Source: Polynucleobacter meluiroseus (GTDB lineage: Bacteria; Pseudomonadota; Gammaproteobacteria; Burkholderiales; Burkholderiaceae). From it: a stretch of 64,000 nucleotides of DNA. The notes below the pieces were generated by a model that saw nothing but the letters and a program-made list of their open reading frames with translations, did no database searches and was not told the origin of the DNA. The stretch lies in the NCBI GenBank assembly GCA_945881875.1, contig CAMCVH010000001.1:248001-312000 (forward strand). Reading direction: 5' to 3'. The stretch's first letter is position 1, and the number at the start of each line of letters is the position of its first letter. The translations under genes and the position numbers were made by a program. Below, in pieces: positions 1-13,628 of the stretch.

Positions 1-728
<728 letters not shown>

Positions 729-744
729 CTATTAAGAATGAGTC

Positions 745-1578
745 TTAATCGCGTAACAAATCATTGATAGCAGTTTTTGCTCTGGTTTGAGCATCCACTT
801 TTTTAACAATGATGGCTGCATAAAGACTGTATTTACCGCAAGCTGAAGGTAGTGATCCAGGAACCACTACTGAACCTGCGGGAACACGACCGTAATGAAC
901 TTCACCTGTTTCGCGATCGTAAATCTTGGTACTCTGACCAATGTAAACGCCCATGGATAAAACGGCGTTTTCTTCAATAACAACACCCTCAACAACTTCA
1001 GAGCGAGCACCAATGAAGCAGTTATCTTCAATAATCACTGGCCCGGCTTGAACAGGTTCTAAAACACCGCCGATACCAACACCGCCTGACAAGTGAACGT
1101 TTTTACCGATTTGTGCACATGAGCCAACAGTTGCCCAAGTATCAACCATGGAGCCTTCGTCAACATAAGCACCAATATTCACATAAGAGGGCATTAAAAC
1201 GACGTTTTTACCGATAAATGATCCACGACGGGCTGTTGCAGGAGGAACTACACGAAAACCACCCTTAGCAAAATCGGATGCTGTGTAATCGGCAAATTTG
1301 GTTGGAACCTTATCGTAGAACTGAGGGAAGCCGCCTTGACCGTTAGCTGACATGACTCGGTTGTCCTCCAAGCGGAAAGAAATTAAAACTGCTTTCTTAA
1401 CCCATTGATTTACATGCCATTTTCCTACAGACTCGCGCTCAGCAACCCTGATAGAGCCATCATTAAGGCCAGCTAAAACAGTGGAAACTGCCTCGCGAAC
1501 ATCAGCTGGAGCGGCTGATGGAGATAGGTTGGCACGATCTTCCCAAGCTTGGTCGATAACGTTTTGTAGTGATGCCAT
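745..1578 (-). CDS. dapD: 2,3,4,5-tetrahydropyridine-2,6-dicarboxylate N-succinyltransferase
   Basis: Transfers succinyl from succinyl-CoA to tetrahydrodipicolinate in the succinylase branch of diaminopimelate and lysine synthesis. The middle of the protein has the hexapeptide-repeat pattern of a left-handed beta helix (for example [20 protein letters not shown]), and the C-terminal part has the family signature around [16 protein letters not shown]. The track begins 9 codons earlier (MLFLKEKRF). I prefer the ATG at 1578 ([12 protein letters not shown]) because AAGGA lies upstream of it and the resulting 277 residues fit the family length of about 275. It is followed directly by dapE. The divergent smc gene starts 122 nt away, so 1579-1700 must hold promoters for both directions. 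Confidence 0.96.
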   Translation of the reverse strand: MASLQNVIDQAWEDRANLSPSAAPADVREAVSTVLAGLNDGSIRVAERESVGKWHVNQWVKKAVLISFRLEDNRVMSANGQGGFPQFYDKVPTKFADYTASDFAKGGFRVVPPATARRGSFIGKNVVLMPSYVNIGAYVDEGSMVDTWATVGSCAQIGKNVHLSGGVGIGGVLEPVQAGPVIIEDNCFIGARSEVVEGVVIEENAVLSMGVYIGQSTKIYDRETGEVHYGRVPAGSVVVPGSLPSACGKYSLYAAIIVKKVDAQTRAKTAINDLLRD

Positions 1579-1700
1579 AAATCTTTTTTCCTTTAAAAAT
1601 AACAACTATTAAGGTTTGATTATATCGGTGAGGGCTGAGAAGTGCTCCATATCACTCTGCCCTTGGTATCATCTATAAATTCCATTAAAAGAAGTTAGCC

Positions 1701-4700
1701 GTGCGACTTAAATCAATCAAACTTTCGGGCTTTAAATCCTTTGTAGACCCTACTCATTTTGAGCTTCCGGGCCAATTAATCGGTGTTGTAGGTCCCAATG
1801 GTTGCGGTAAATCCAACATCATTGACGCGGTACGATGGGTTTTAGGCGAATCAAGAGCCAGTGAATTGCGTGGGGAGTCCATGCAGGACGTTATTTTTAA
1901 TGGCTCTGGACTAAGAAAACCTGCGGGTCGATCTAGTGTTGAATTGATTTTTGATAACACAGACGGTCGTGCATCTGGTCAATGGAGCACGTTTGCTGAA
2001 CTCTCTGTCAAACGTACCTTAACGCGTGATGGCTCTTCGAGCTACTTTATAAATAATCAAGTTGTTCGCCGTAAAGATATTCATGACATGTTCATGGGTA
2101 CGGGTTTAGGTCCAAGAGCCTACGCCATCATTGGTCAAGGCATGATTTCAAGAATCATTGAAGCTAAACCAGAAGAGTTACGAATCTTTTTGGAGGAGGC
2201 TGCCGGTGTTTCTAAGTATAAAGAGCGTCGTAAAGAAACTGAATCTCGTCTAGAAGATACTCGTGAGAACTTAACACGTGTTGAAGACATTCTGCGCGAA
2301 TTAAATCAAAATTTAACTAAGCTTGAGGGTCAAGCCGAAGTTGCAGAAAAGTACATACTATTGAATACCCAGATGACTGAGCAACAACAGTTGTTGTGGT
2401 TGGTCAGGCAAACCGATGCTGGTAAAGAGCAAGAGCGCCATACCAATGCCATTCGTGATGCACAAGTTCAGCTTGAAGAGCAAACAGCAAAATTACGGCA
2501 CGCAGAAGCTGAGTTAGAAGAGCTTAGATCTTCTCATTACGCTGCACAAGATTTAGTTTCAACTGCTCAAGGTGAGCTGTACAAAGTTAATGCTGAAGTA
2601 GGTATTCTAGAAAATGAGATTCGTTATGTACAAGAATCACGCGCCCGCTTGCAGCAACAAATTTCTGATCTGCAAGCCCAGTTATCTCGTTGGTCTTCTC
2701 AAGAGTTATCAGCTGCTGATGCTTTAAGACAAACAACTATTGATCTTGAGGCAGCCAGTGAGAATGAAGAGCGCTACTTAGAGGTTTTGCATGATGTTCA
2801 AGAAAAAATACCAGCGCATGAGGTCACTTTTTTAGAAGCTCAAAAAGCTCTTGATATAGCAAGGCAGGCTGTTTCTTCAACGGATCAGCGTTTAGCGAGC
2901 TTAGCAGAGCGTGTTTTAGCAGCTGGTCGCCAATTAGATCAAATGCACCAAAGACAAGAGCGCTTGAAAGCTGACTTGGCAACTTTAGTTCGTCCTGATG
3001 CTGAGGCTTTGAGTCTTGCTACTGATCGCCAAACAATGGCTCAGCGTAAGGCAGATGAAGCTCAACAAATATCTCAAGATGCTCAATCTAAAGTTCCAGA
3101 AACTGATGCGTCTAGAGCTAGCGCACAACAAACTTTACAAGAGTCCTCTGCGGCTTTTAACCAAACACAAGCAAAGCTAAGCGCTTTACAGGCGCTTCAA
3201 GAAAAAGTTCAATCTCAAACCAAGGTTGGTCCTTGGCTTGAGAAAAAAGGGCTGAATAAAAAACAGCGCTTATGGCAAGACATACAAGTAGAGAAAGGCT
3301 GGGAAACCGCTCTTGAATCTGTTCTGCGTGAGCGTGTTACAGCATTACAAGCTACAGATCTGGTTGAAGCTATTCGCTTGGCTCAAGATGCACCGCCATC
3401 CCGTTTGGCTTTTTATTCTGGTCAATCAGTCCTCAATTCTGATGCTGGTGTAACTGGGTTAACCAGCTTGATGAGCCGTGTACAAATAAAAGATAGCAAC
3501 ATCAAGACCGTTGTCCAAGAGTGGTTAGGTCATGTTTTTATCGCTGATAACCTAGATGATGCAATGCGCCGCAGAGATCAGTTGCCACAAGGTGGTGTAT
3601 TAGTTGTCAAGGACGGTCACATTGTTAGTCGTGTTAGCTTGCAGTTATATGCAGAAGATTCTGAGCAAGCTGGACTCCTAGCTCGCGCTCAAGAGATTGA
3701 TAACTTAGATCTGCAGCTCAAAGCTCAACAGTTAATTTTGGATGAGGCACAAAGTTCAGCATCGCATACACAATATGCTTATCAACAAGCTCAGCAATTA
3801 GCGCAATCAGCTAGACAAACAGCAGAGCAGGCTGTGCGTGAAGCTCATAACTTAGAAGTTGGGCGTTTGCAATTGGCTCAAGCTGATGAGAAATACAGGA
3901 CACGTGCAGATCAAATTACGCATGAGTTGACTGAGTTAACTCAGCAATTAGATGAAATTCAATCTATTCGTGACGAGGGTCAAGGTCAGTTAAACCAAGC
4001 GCAAGATGAAAAAGGTATTCATAGTGATAGCTTAGCTAATGCCCAAGACACCTATCAAGCTGCCCAACATGCACTTGAGCAGGCTCGTGAATCCCTAAGA
4101 TTAGCAGAGCGTGAAGCTAATGAAGCGTCTTACACCTTAAGAACTCTTACTCAACGCATCAGTGATTTAACGCGTGATCAGCAATCTGCGCAGCAACAAG
4201 TTTCAGATATTCAGGTTAGTTTGAGTAATTCTCAAGAAGAGTTAAGCACTTTGTCAGATGAAATTGCTCAAGAATCTCTACAAGGCTTATTGATTCAAAG
4301 AAGTGCGAAAGAAGCGGCTCTAGCTAATGCCAGAACTGAAATGGATGCCATTTCACATCGTCTTCGTGAAGGTGATGAAGTGCGATTAACTCTTGAGCGT
4401 AGTTTGCAACCTCTGCGTGACAGAGCTATGGAGCTTCAACTTAAAGAGCAGGCAGCTCGTCTAAATGTCGAGCAATTTGCAACGATGCTGATGGATGCAG
4501 ATGCGAATATCGAAGAATTGAAAGCACGCTTATCACCTGATATGAAAGTCAGTGGTTTGCAAGCTGAAGTGAATAAGCTTAATTCTGAAATTCAAAATCT
4601 TGGCCCAGTTAATATGGCTGCTTTGGAGGAATTATCTAGTGCACAAGAGCGTAAGTCATTCTTAGATGCACAATCTGCTGACTTAAATGAAGCGATCAAC

Positions 4701-5216
4701 ACTTTAACAGCAGCCATTCAGCAAATTGATGGTGAGACAAGACAGTTATTACAAGGCACATTTGATCAAGTCAATGAACACTTCGCTAAGTTATTCCCGG
4801 ACTTATTCGGTGGTGGTAATGCTAAATTAGTGATGACTGGTGAAGAAATTCTTGATTCAGGTGTTCAAGTGATGGCTCAACCGCCAGGTAAAAAGAATTC
4901 AACCATCCACTTGCTATCAGGCGGTGAAAAAGCTTTAACAGCGATTGCATTGGTATTCTCATTATTCCAACTCAATCCGGCTCCCTTCTGTTTGCTTGAT
5001 GAGGTCGATGCAGCTTTGGATGATGCCAACACAGGTCGTTATGCTGATATGGTTTCTCGCATGGCAAAAAATACACAATTTGTATTTATCTCTCATAATA
5101 AGATCACCATGGAAATTGCTCATCAATTGATCGGTGTCACGATGCAAGAGCAGGGTGTCTCAAGAATCGTTGCTGTTGACTTAGAGGCTGCAGCCAATTT
5201 GGTGGAGGCTGCTTAA
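1701..5216 (+). CDS. smc: Chromosome partition protein Smc
   Basis: Condensin ATPase that organises and segregates the chromosome. The 1171-residue protein has the full family architecture: an N-terminal Walker A at about residue 31 (GPNGCGKSN), long heptad-rich coiled coils at roughly 165-500 and 650-980, a hinge around 505-640, and a C-terminal head with the ABC signature LLSGGEKALTA and Walker B FCLLDEVDAALDD. Translation starts at a GTG codon. The stop overlaps the start of zipA (TAATG), which suggests translational coupling. Having smc next to zipA and ligA is common in Burkholderiales. No scpA or scpB partner is encoded nearby. Confidence 0.98.
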   Translation: MRLKSIKLSGFKSFVDPTHFELPGQLIGVVGPNGCGKSNIIDAVRWVLGESRASELRGESMQDVIFNGSGLRKPAGRSSVELIFDNTDGRASGQWSTFAELSVKRTLTRDGSSSYFINNQVVRRKDIHDMFMGTGLGPRAYAIIGQGMISRIIEAKPEELRIFLEEAAGVSKYKERRKETESRLEDTRENLTRVEDILRELNQNLTKLEGQAEVAEKYILLNTQMTEQQQLLWLVRQTDAGKEQERHTNAIRDAQVQLEEQTAKLRHAEAELEELRSSHYAAQDLVSTAQGELYKVNAEVGILENEIRYVQESRARLQQQISDLQAQLSRWSSQELSAADALRQTTIDLEAASENEERYLEVLHDVQEKIPAHEVTFLEAQKALDIARQAVSSTDQRLASLAERVLAAGRQLDQMHQRQERLKADLATLVRPDAEALSLATDRQTMAQRKADEAQQISQDAQSKVPETDASRASAQQTLQESSAAFNQTQAKLSALQALQEKVQSQTKVGPWLEKKGLNKKQRLWQDIQVEKGWETALESVLRERVTALQATDLVEAIRLAQDAPPSRLAFYSGQSVLNSDAGVTGLTSLMSRVQIKDSNIKTVVQEWLGHVFIADNLDDAMRRRDQLPQGGVLVVKDGHIVSRVSLQLYAEDSEQAGLLARAQEIDNLDLQLKAQQLILDEAQSSASHTQYAYQQAQQLAQSARQTAEQAVREAHNLEVGRLQLAQADEKYRTRADQITHELTELTQQLDEIQSIRDEGQGQLNQAQDEKGIHSDSLANAQDTYQAAQHALEQARESLRLAEREANEASYTLRTLTQRISDLTRDQQSAQQQVSDIQVSLSNSQEELSTLSDEIAQESLQGLLIQRSAKEAALANARTEMDAISHRLREGDEVRLTLERSLQPLRDRAMELQLKEQAARLNVEQFATMLMDADANIEELKARLSPDMKVSGLQAEVNKLNSEIQNLGPVNMAALEELSSAQERKSFLDAQSADLNEAINTLTAAIQQIDGETRQLLQGTFDQVNEHFAKLFPDLFGGGNAKLVMTGEEILDSGVQVMAQPPGKKNSTIHLLSGGEKALTAIALVFSLFQLNPAPFCLLDEVDAALDDANTGRYADMVSRMAKNTQFVFISHNKITMEIAHQLIGVTMQEQGVSRIVAVDLEAAANLVEAA

Positions 5217-6307
5217 TGTCTCGATTTGCTGAATTTGCTGCTTCCATTGGTTTGTCAGAGCTTCAGCTATCCCTTGGCTTGATCGGTTTTTCTTTACTGT
5301 TAGTGTTGATGATTTACAACGCTCTACGAATTCGTAAAGCCGAAGTTGAAGAATCTAATGATATTAATGAGCAAAGTGAGTATCGAGATACTCCTCATAG
5401 TTTTGAACAAAACAATGGCGATGTTAGATCTGAACCCACACTTAATATGACATCGTCCTCATCGCCAGCCATTGTCTCTTCGGCTGAAAAAATTGATTCA
5501 TTAATTGATTGTGTTATCGCCTTACGTTTTTCACAAGGCATTAGTGGTCAAGAAATATTAATGGCACTTGAATCTTGGCCTAAAAACATGCCACATATTT
5601 GGTTGTGCGAAGGATTGGTTTTGCAGGAAGCTGATTCACAAGAAATTTGGCAAGCGCCTCAACATGATGGAAGTTACATTGAGTTGCAATTGGCTATTCA
5701 ATTTGCTAATCGTTCAGGCCCTATTGGTGTTGTGGATCTCTCTGATTTTGCTTCAAGAGCTCAAGCTCTAGCAAATACGCTTGATGCAGAAATCGATTTA
5801 CCCCCAATTAATGAAATTTTGGAAGAGGCAAAAGCTATTGATTCTTTTGCCGCCGAAAGTGACATCCAGTTAGGTATTACGATTCAGCCAAAATCAGACC
5901 GTTGGACTTTAGCTGAAATTAAAAGTGCTGTTTCTAAAGCAGGCTTTCAATTATCTAGAGATGGTCGCGAATATAACCGTATTGTTAGCGGCTTAAATAT
6001 CTATAAGTTGATCACTGAACAATATAATTTCTTACGTGATGACTTATCTAAGCCTGATATTTCATCAATCATATTATTGTTAGATTTACCAAAAGTCCCA
6101 CAAGAAATCGAACCTTTCAAATTAATGCTCAATGATGCTCATTTATTAGCTGAATCATTGACTGGTCAATTGGTTGATGATGCTGGTCGTCCTTTGGTTG
6201 ATGATGCGGTTATAACGATTCAGGCGCAGCTCGATCAAATTTACCAATCCATGTTGAGGCATGGCATTCCTGCAGGCAGTGCAACTGCAAGCAGACTTTT
6301 TTCTTAA
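5216..6307 (+). CDS. zipA: Cell division protein ZipA homologue with C-terminal FtsZ-binding domain
   Basis: Membrane anchor for the FtsZ ring. The 363-residue protein has one N-terminal transmembrane segment (about residues 16-34, LSLGLIGFSLLLVLMIY), a basic/acidic linker and a globular C-terminal part. The C-terminal part includes two ZipA-domain-like stretches, ITIQPKSDRWTLAEIKSA and IILLLDLPKVPQE. The start codon overlaps the smc stop by one base and ligA follows after 11 nt, so smc-zipA-ligA looks like one transcription unit. Sequence conservation in this family is low outside the FtsZ-binding domain. The call therefore rests on the topology, the C-terminal domain pattern and the standard smc-zipA-ligA context. 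Confidence 0.85.
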   Translation: MSRFAEFAASIGLSELQLSLGLIGFSLLLVLMIYNALRIRKAEVEESNDINEQSEYRDTPHSFEQNNGDVRSEPTLNMTSSSSPAIVSSAEKIDSLIDCVIALRFSQGISGQEILMALESWPKNMPHIWLCEGLVLQEADSQEIWQAPQHDGSYIELQLAIQFANRSGPIGVVDLSDFASRAQALANTLDAEIDLPPINEILEEAKAIDSFAAESDIQLGITIQPKSDRWTLAEIKSAVSKAGFQLSRDGREYNRIVSGLNIYKLITEQYNFLRDDLSKPDISSIILLLDLPKVPQEIEPFKLMLNDAHLLAESLTGQLVDDAGRPLVDDAVITIQAQLDQIYQSMLRHGIPAGSATASRLFS

Positions 6308-6315
6308 AGGTCTGA

Positions 6316-8319
<2,004 letters not shown>

Positions 8320-8323
8320 TAAG

Positions 8324-10888
8324 TTAAATCGCTAAAGCATCAAGCAATTCTGTCTCTAGTTTGATTTGTAGCTTGGGATCGCTATTCAAATGATGAGCCG
8401 TTAGCAAGAACACGTCTTCGATTCTTTCACCTAAGGTATTGACCCTAGCGGTGTGTAATGAGATGTGATGTTCGGCCAGTATTTTGGCGACTGTGTAAAG
8501 TAAACCGGCTCTATCACTTGCTGATATTGATAAAACAAAACGTTGCCCACGCTCATCAGGTCTAAGACTGACTCGAGGCTGAATTGGGAAGCTACGTGAT
8601 TGTCGGGACAATCTTCCTTGATTAGGGGCAGGTAAGGGATTATGTGTTTTCAATAACTCCGTCAAGCCATGCTCTACTAATTGAATGATGTCTCGATAGT
8701 GACCACCTTCGCGCAATAAGTTAGTGCCAGATATTTGGAAAGTATCTAATGCATAGCCGTGTTGTGTTGTATGAATTTTGGCATCCAAAATAGAGAAACC
8801 ATGTTGATCAAAATAAGAACAGATTTTGGCAAATAGATCAGTTTCATCTTTGTTATATACAGCTACCTGTAAGCCTTCACCAATAGGAGAGAGTCTTACT
8901 CTAACAATAGGGTCTTTTGAATCAATGCGACTGTATAAATGTTTAGTGAGCCATGCAATATCACTTGGCTCATGTTTTAAAAAGAAAGAAATATCTAATT
9001 GTTGCCATAAGTTCTCATGAGCAGCAGCTTGGAGACCGAATAAACGTAGTAGTTTCTTGGCCTCATTCTGATGTTGTTCTAGCTCTGAGCTCAGGTCATG
9101 TTCGTCTCCACCAATTACCCTTAAGGTGAGCTTATAGAGATCCTCTAAGAGCTTTCCTTTCCAGGCGTTCCAAACCTTAGGACTAGTCCCTCTGACGTCC
9201 GCAACAGTTAGCAGATATAAAGCAGTGAGACGTTGTTCCGTTTTAACGCGTTTAGCAAATGCTTTAATGACATCAGGATCGCCAATATCTTGTTTTTGTG
9301 CGACTTGGCTCATAGTGAGATGCTCGCTTACCAACCAAACGATTAACTCTGTTTCATCTTTGTCTAGACCATGACTCTTTGCAAAAAGACGCGCATCTTG
9401 TTTGCCTAATTCTGAATGATCACCACCACGGCCTTTAGCAATGTCATGGAAAAGAGCGGCAAGTATCAATAACCAAGGTTTTTCAAAATTGGCAGCTAAT
9501 TGGCTACAAAACGGAAATTCATGAGTATGCTCAACAAGCAAAAACCTTCTCACGTTACGCAAGACCATCAATATGTGTTGATCAACCGTATAGACATGGA
9601 ATAAATCGTGTTGCATCTGCCCAACAATTTTTCTAAACACGGGTAAGTAACGTCCTAGAACGCTGGTTTGATTCATGAGACGAAATGCGTTGGTGACACC
9701 CTCAGGCTGTTTAACAATCTCCATAAAACAAGCTTTATTTTGAGGATCTTTTCGCCATTGAGCATTCATCAAATTTCTGGCGTTATAAAGACCTCGCAGA
9801 ATTTGGGCTGAAAAGCCTTTGACCCCTGGAGTTTTTGTAAAGAGTAAAAAAGCTTTAAGGATCTGATCGGGATGCTTTTCGAATAATAGGGGATCAACAA
9901 TATCTAGGACATCTTGCTTCTCAACAAAGTGCTCTGATACGGGTCTAGTACCACTGGACTCCTTAGGGAAAAGAATGGCCTCAATGTTTTGCAGAAGGAT
10001 TTCATTGAGTTGCGTCACTGCTTTAGCGGCCCAATAGTAACGACGCATGATTTTTTCACTAGCACGATGACCATCATCAGACTCAAGTCCAAATGATTCA
10101 GCTAATTGAGTTTGTAAATCAAATACCAAAACATCTTGCCGACGTTTTGCAATTAAATGTAATTGCGTTCTTAAAGTTTGTAAGAATTTAAGATTACGAT
10201 TAATTTCAAGAGACTCACGTTTAGTGAGTAATCCCTTTTTCTGTAAATCAGCGAAGCTATGACCTAACTTGGCCGCCTTAGTCATCCAAAGGATGACTTG
10301 AAGATCTCTCAATCCTCCAGGACTCTCTTTACAGTTAGGTTCTAAAGAATAGGGCGTGTCATTATATTTATGATGTCTTTGGCGAAGTTCTAGTAGCTTT
10401 GCTTGGTAAAAAGCTTTTGCATCCATCGCTGCATCAAACTGCACCAAGAAATCGCGATAGACTTTTTTATTTCCACCAATCCATCGAGATTCAAGTAAAG
10501 AGGTTCGAACTGTAATATCTGCTGCAGCTTCACTTAAGCATTCATCAGTGCTTCTAACAGCTGAACCGATCTCTATGCCAAGGTCCCAGCATCGTGTAAT
10601 AAAACTCTCAATCTTAGGATTGATGATCAGGAGTTCAGACTCTGTGAGCTTATTAGATAGCAGTACCAGAATATCAACATCTGAATAAGGGAAGAGTTCT
10701 ACGCGTCCAAATCCTCCCACGCCAATGAGAGATGCTTGATTGCTTAAATCACTTTCATGCCAAGCAATTAAAAGTTGTTGATCAGTCAGCTCGCAACTTG
10801 ATTTTGTCAGCTTGGTGACATTGAGGTCACTTTTAAACTGAGTAAATAGGGCTTCCCTTTGCATTTTTAATTGGGCAAGGGTATCCAT
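8324..10888 (-). CDS. glnD: Bifunctional uridylyltransferase/uridylyl-removing enzyme GlnD
   Basis: Nitrogen sensor that uridylylates PII proteins when glutamine is low and deuridylylates them when it is high. The 854-residue protein has the nucleotidyltransferase motif [15 protein letters not shown] at 58-72, which carries the metal-binding Asp pair. A central HD phosphohydrolase domain contains [18 protein letters not shown], and two ACT domains lie at the C-terminus (about residues 660-740 and 780-854). Length and domain order are normal for the family. It lies 8 nt downstream of map on the same strand, so the two are probably co-transcribed. Confidence 0.97.
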   Translation of the reverse strand: MDTLAQLKMQREALFTQFKSDLNVTKLTKSSCELTDQQLLIAWHESDLSNQASLIGVGGFGRVELFPYSDVDILVLLSNKLTESELLIINPKIESFITRCWDLGIEIGSAVRSTDECLSEAAADITVRTSLLESRWIGGNKKVYRDFLVQFDAAMDAKAFYQAKLLELRQRHHKYNDTPYSLEPNCKESPGGLRDLQVILWMTKAAKLGHSFADLQKKGLLTKRESLEINRNLKFLQTLRTQLHLIAKRRQDVLVFDLQTQLAESFGLESDDGHRASEKIMRRYYWAAKAVTQLNEILLQNIEAILFPKESSGTRPVSEHFVEKQDVLDIVDPLLFEKHPDQILKAFLLFTKTPGVKGFSAQILRGLYNARNLMNAQWRKDPQNKACFMEIVKQPEGVTNAFRLMNQTSVLGRYLPVFRKIVGQMQHDLFHVYTVDQHILMVLRNVRRFLLVEHTHEFPFCSQLAANFEKPWLLILAALFHDIAKGRGGDHSELGKQDARLFAKSHGLDKDETELIVWLVSEHLTMSQVAQKQDIGDPDVIKAFAKRVKTEQRLTALYLLTVADVRGTSPKVWNAWKGKLLEDLYKLTLRVIGGDEHDLSSELEQHQNEAKKLLRLFGLQAAAHENLWQQLDISFFLKHEPSDIAWLTKHLYSRIDSKDPIVRVRLSPIGEGLQVAVYNKDETDLFAKICSYFDQHGFSILDAKIHTTQHGYALDTFQISGTNLLREGGHYRDIIQLVEHGLTELLKTHNPLPAPNQGRLSRQSRSFPIQPRVSLRPDERGQRFVLSISASDRAGLLYTVAKILAEHHISLHTARVNTLGERIEDVFLLTAHHLNSDPKLQIKLETELLDALAI

Positions 10889-10896
10889 AAGTAGTC

Positions 10897-11745
10897 TTAT
10901 GGTCTAAATTTCAGTCCAGCAACACAGTCAGGCGGTGGCGGGCTACCTGCTGAATAAGTTAGCACCTCAACTCCGGTCGCCGTTACTAAGCAAGTATGTT
11001 CCCACTGAGCGGATAAGCTGCGATCTTTAGTTTTTACTGTCCACTGATCAGGCATGGTTCTAATGTCTCTTTTACCTGCATTGATCATTGGTTCGATGGT
11101 GAAGGTCATGCCTTCATGAATCTTTTGACCCGTGCCAGGTTTACCGTAATGAACAATTTGAGGATCGTCATGGAAAATTTGACCAATGCCATGACCGCAG
11201 TATTCTCTAACTACTGAGTACCCAGCATTTTCTGCATGTGTTTGGATGGCGTGACCGATGTCACCCAAAGTACAGTTGGGTTTAACTTGAGCAATACCTA
11301 GCCACATACATTCATAGGTCACTTGAGTTAAGCGCTTGGTCAAAATAGAGGGTTCACCAATCAAGAACATCCGACTGGTATCGCCAAAGAAGCCTGTTGG
11401 GGTAATCACCGTAATGTCTAAATTCACGCTATCACCATCTTTTAGGATTCTATCCCCAGGGATACCATGACAGATGACATCATTGACAGAGGTGCAGATC
11501 GCCTTCGGATACGGCGGGTAGCCAGGCGGCTGGTAATTAAGGGGGGCTGGGATGGTATTTTGAACATTCACCATATATTCATGGCAAATACGGTCGATTT
11601 CACCTGTACTTACCCCAGCTTTAACAAAAGGGCTTACGTGGTCGATCACCTCGCTGGCTAAACGGCCAGCTTCGCGCATTCCGGCGATGAATTCTTGAGT
11701 GCTTGGTTTTTTAGTTTCAGTCAACATAACTTGATTATCCAGCAT
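10897..11745 (-). CDS. map: Methionine aminopeptidase, type I
   Basis: Removes the initiator methionine from nascent proteins. The five metal ligands of the pita-bread fold are recognisable: the two Asp residues in [20 protein letters not shown], His in [11 protein letters not shown], Glu in TFTIEPMIN and Glu in WEHTCLVT. The substrate-binding His sits in DVICHGIPG. The 282-residue ORF may start at the first ATG or at the second ATG six codons later (MLTETKK). The second has GGA at a reasonable distance, so the N-terminus is uncertain. The gene is divergent from rpsB and upstream of glnD, a common arrangement in beta- and gammaproteobacteria. Confidence 0.96.
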   Translation of the reverse strand: MLDNQVMLTETKKPSTQEFIAGMREAGRLASEVIDHVSPFVKAGVSTGEIDRICHEYMVNVQNTIPAPLNYQPPGYPPYPKAICTSVNDVICHGIPGDRILKDGDSVNLDITVITPTGFFGDTSRMFLIGEPSILTKRLTQVTYECMWLGIAQVKPNCTLGDIGHAIQTHAENAGYSVVREYCGHGIGQIFHDDPQIVHYGKPGTGQKIHEGMTFTIEPMINAGKRDIRTMPDQWTVKTKDRSLSAQWEHTCLVTATGVEVLTYSAGSPPPPDCVAGLKFRP

Positions 11746-11829
11746 AAACTCAATGTTTTCATGGCTTTGTTCCTAATCTTGGGTTAGAATATAGCTACTC
11801 ATTCAGAGTTTCTGGATCAGAATAGCGAG

Positions 11830-11880
11830 CCAAGCCGTCCAGGGTGGCACTTTTTAGTGCAGTCAGGACTTGGTTCTAGA
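11830..11880 (+). promoter_or_regulatory. Structured 5' leader of rpsB-tsf
   Basis: The RNA just upstream of rpsB can fold into a two-level stem. CCAA (11830-11833) and GTCC (11837-11840) can pair with GGAC (11866-11869) and TTGG (11870-11873). They enclose an inner hairpin, GCAC (11847-11850) with GTGC (11857-11860) around a T-rich loop. Ribosomal protein S2 represses its own operon through the leader in enterobacteria, so this could serve the same role. That function is inferred, and the fold was only paired by eye. Confidence 0.35.
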
Positions 11881-11901
11881 CCTAACCCTCAGGAGATTTA
11901 C

Positions 11902-12651
11902 ATGTCAGTAACTATGCGTCAAATGATAGAAGCCGGGTGCCACTTTGGCCACCAAACGCGCTTCTGGTCACCAAAGATGGCCCCTTATATTTTCGGTCAT
12001 CGCAACAAAATTCATATTATTAACCTCGAAAAAACGCTTCCAATGTATTTGGATGCGCTTAAATTTGTTCGTCAAATCGCGGCAAACCGCGGAACAATTA
12101 TGTTCGTAGGTACAAAACGCCAGTCTAAAGAGATCATTGCTGAAGAAGCGACTCGTGCTGGAATGCCTTATGTTGATGCACGCTGGTTGGGCGGTACATT
12201 GACTAACTTTAAAACAGTTAAAGGTTCTATCAAGCGCCTTAAAGATATGACAGCTGCTCGTGAAAACGGCGACTGGGAGCGTTTATCAAAGAAAGAGGCT
12301 TTGACTACTAGCCGTGATATTGAAAAGCTAGAAAAATCATTAGGCGGTATTCAAGATATGACTGGTTCTCCTGATGCGATTTTTATCGTTGACGTTGGTT
12401 ACCACAAGATTGCTATTACTGAAGCTAAGAAATTAGGTATTCCAGTGATTGCTGTTGTTGATACAAACCACTCACCTGAAGGTGTTGATTACATCATTCC
12501 GGGTAACGATGACTCAAGCAAAGCTGTTGCACTTTACGTGCGCGGTATGGCTGATGCGATCCTCGAAGGTAAAGCAACTGCTGTTCAGCAGGTATTAGAA
12601 GCTGTTAAAGGTGATGCTGAAGAGTTCGTTGAAGAAGGAAAGGGCGAGTAA
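11902..12651 (+). CDS. rpsB: 30S ribosomal protein S2
   Basis: Structural protein of the small ribosomal subunit. The family signature near the start ([21 protein letters not shown]) and the central segment [13 protein letters not shown] are unmistakable. The track ORF starts 15 codons too early. The ATG at 11902 ([12 protein letters not shown]) has a strong AGGAG seven bases upstream and gives 249 residues, the normal length. The stop codon overlaps the tsf start (TAATG), so rpsB and tsf are translationally coupled, as in most bacteria. Confidence 0.98.
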   Translation: MSVTMRQMIEAGCHFGHQTRFWSPKMAPYIFGHRNKIHIINLEKTLPMYLDALKFVRQIAANRGTIMFVGTKRQSKEIIAEEATRAGMPYVDARWLGGTLTNFKTVKGSIKRLKDMTAARENGDWERLSKKEALTTSRDIEKLEKSLGGIQDMTGSPDAIFIVDVGYHKIAITEAKKLGIPVIAVVDTNHSPEGVDYIIPGNDDSSKAVALYVRGMADAILEGKATAVQQVLEAVKGDAEEFVEEGKGE

Positions 12652-13532
12652 TGGCTGCTGTAACTGCTGCAATGGTTGGCGAATTACGCGCCAAAACTGA
12701 TGCTCCAATGATGGAGTGTAAAAAAGCTCTCACTGAAGCCGATGGCGATATGGCCAAAGCGGAAGAAATTTTGCGTGTTAAGTTGGGAAGTAAAGCTGGT
12801 AAAGCAGCTTCTCGTGTCACTGCTGAAGGTGTGATCACTGCTTTCATTAACGGTACAACGGGTGCTTTACTTGAAATCAACTGTGAAACTGACTTTGTTT
12901 CAAAGAATGATGACTTCCTAGCTCTCAGTAATGCGTGTGCCAAGTTAGTTGCTGAGAACAATCCTGCTGACGTTGTTGCTTTATCTGCTTTGCCATACGC
13001 TGGCAAGACAGTTGAAGAGCTTCGTGCAGAGTTGATTGGCCGAATTGGTGAAAACATGTCTTTGCGTCGTTTTACGCGTTTTGCGGGTGATAGTAAATTG
13101 GTTTCATACTTGCACGGCACTCGTATCGGCGTCATGGTTGAGTACACCGGTGATGAAATGGCTGCTAAAGATGTAGCAATGCACATTGCCGCAATGAAGC
13201 CAGTTGCTTTATCTGCTGCAGATGTTCCTGCTGACAAGATTGCCACTGAAAAGAGTGTTGCTGAGCTTAAGGCTGCTGAATCTGGCAAGCCACCTGAGAT
13301 CGTTGCAAAAATGGTTGAAGGTTCAATCCAGAAATACTTAAAAGAAGTTTCTTTGTTAAATCAAACTTTCGTTAAAAATGACAAGCAGACTGTAGAGCAA
13401 ATGTTGAAAGAAAAAAATACAACAATTAAGAGCTTTACGATGTATGTTGTTGGTGAAGGTATTGAGAAGCGTCAAGATGACTTCGCAGCTGAAGTAGCTG
13501 CACAAGTAGCTGCTGCAAAAGCCACGGCCTAA
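12651..13532 (+). CDS. tsf: Translation elongation factor Ts
   Basis: Nucleotide exchange factor that regenerates EF-Tu-GTP. The N-terminal UBA-like domain is visible ([20 protein letters not shown]), followed by the dimerisation core with [17 protein letters not shown]. At 293 residues it matches the family. Its start overlaps the rpsB stop. A rho-independent terminator follows it, so rpsB-tsf forms its own unit separate from pyrH. Confidence 0.98.
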   Translation: MAAVTAAMVGELRAKTDAPMMECKKALTEADGDMAKAEEILRVKLGSKAGKAASRVTAEGVITAFINGTTGALLEINCETDFVSKNDDFLALSNACAKLVAENNPADVVALSALPYAGKTVEELRAELIGRIGENMSLRRFTRFAGDSKLVSYLHGTRIGVMVEYTGDEMAAKDVAMHIAAMKPVALSAADVPADKIATEKSVAELKAAESGKPPEIVAKMVEGSIQKYLKEVSLLNQTFVKNDKQTVEQMLKEKNTTIKSFTMYVVGEGIEKRQDDFAAEVAAQVAAAKATA

Positions 13533-13552
13533 GTAGTACATGTAGTTCGACA

Positions 13553-13592
13553 AGGGCACGGGGTTAAAACCTTCGTGCCCTTTATATTTTTT
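13553..13592 (+). terminator. Rho-independent terminator after tsf
   Basis: The 8-bp stem AGGGCACG/CGTGCCCT starts 20 nt after the tsf stop codon and is followed by TTATATTTTTT. It probably separates the abundant rpsB-tsf mRNA from the downstream pyrH-frr genes. Confidence 0.85.
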
Positions 13593-13628
13593 GAACTTAA
13601 GATTCATCGCTATTGAGAGATAAATAAG

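Noticed and set aside
4945-5147. Overlapping 61-residue ORFs on both strands
   Set aside because: Frame shadows of the conserved Walker B region of smc.
12605-13288. 227-residue minus-strand ORF opposite tsf
   Set aside because: Antisense of EF-Ts; the Ala/Ser/Thr-rich composition comes from the codon usage of the real gene.
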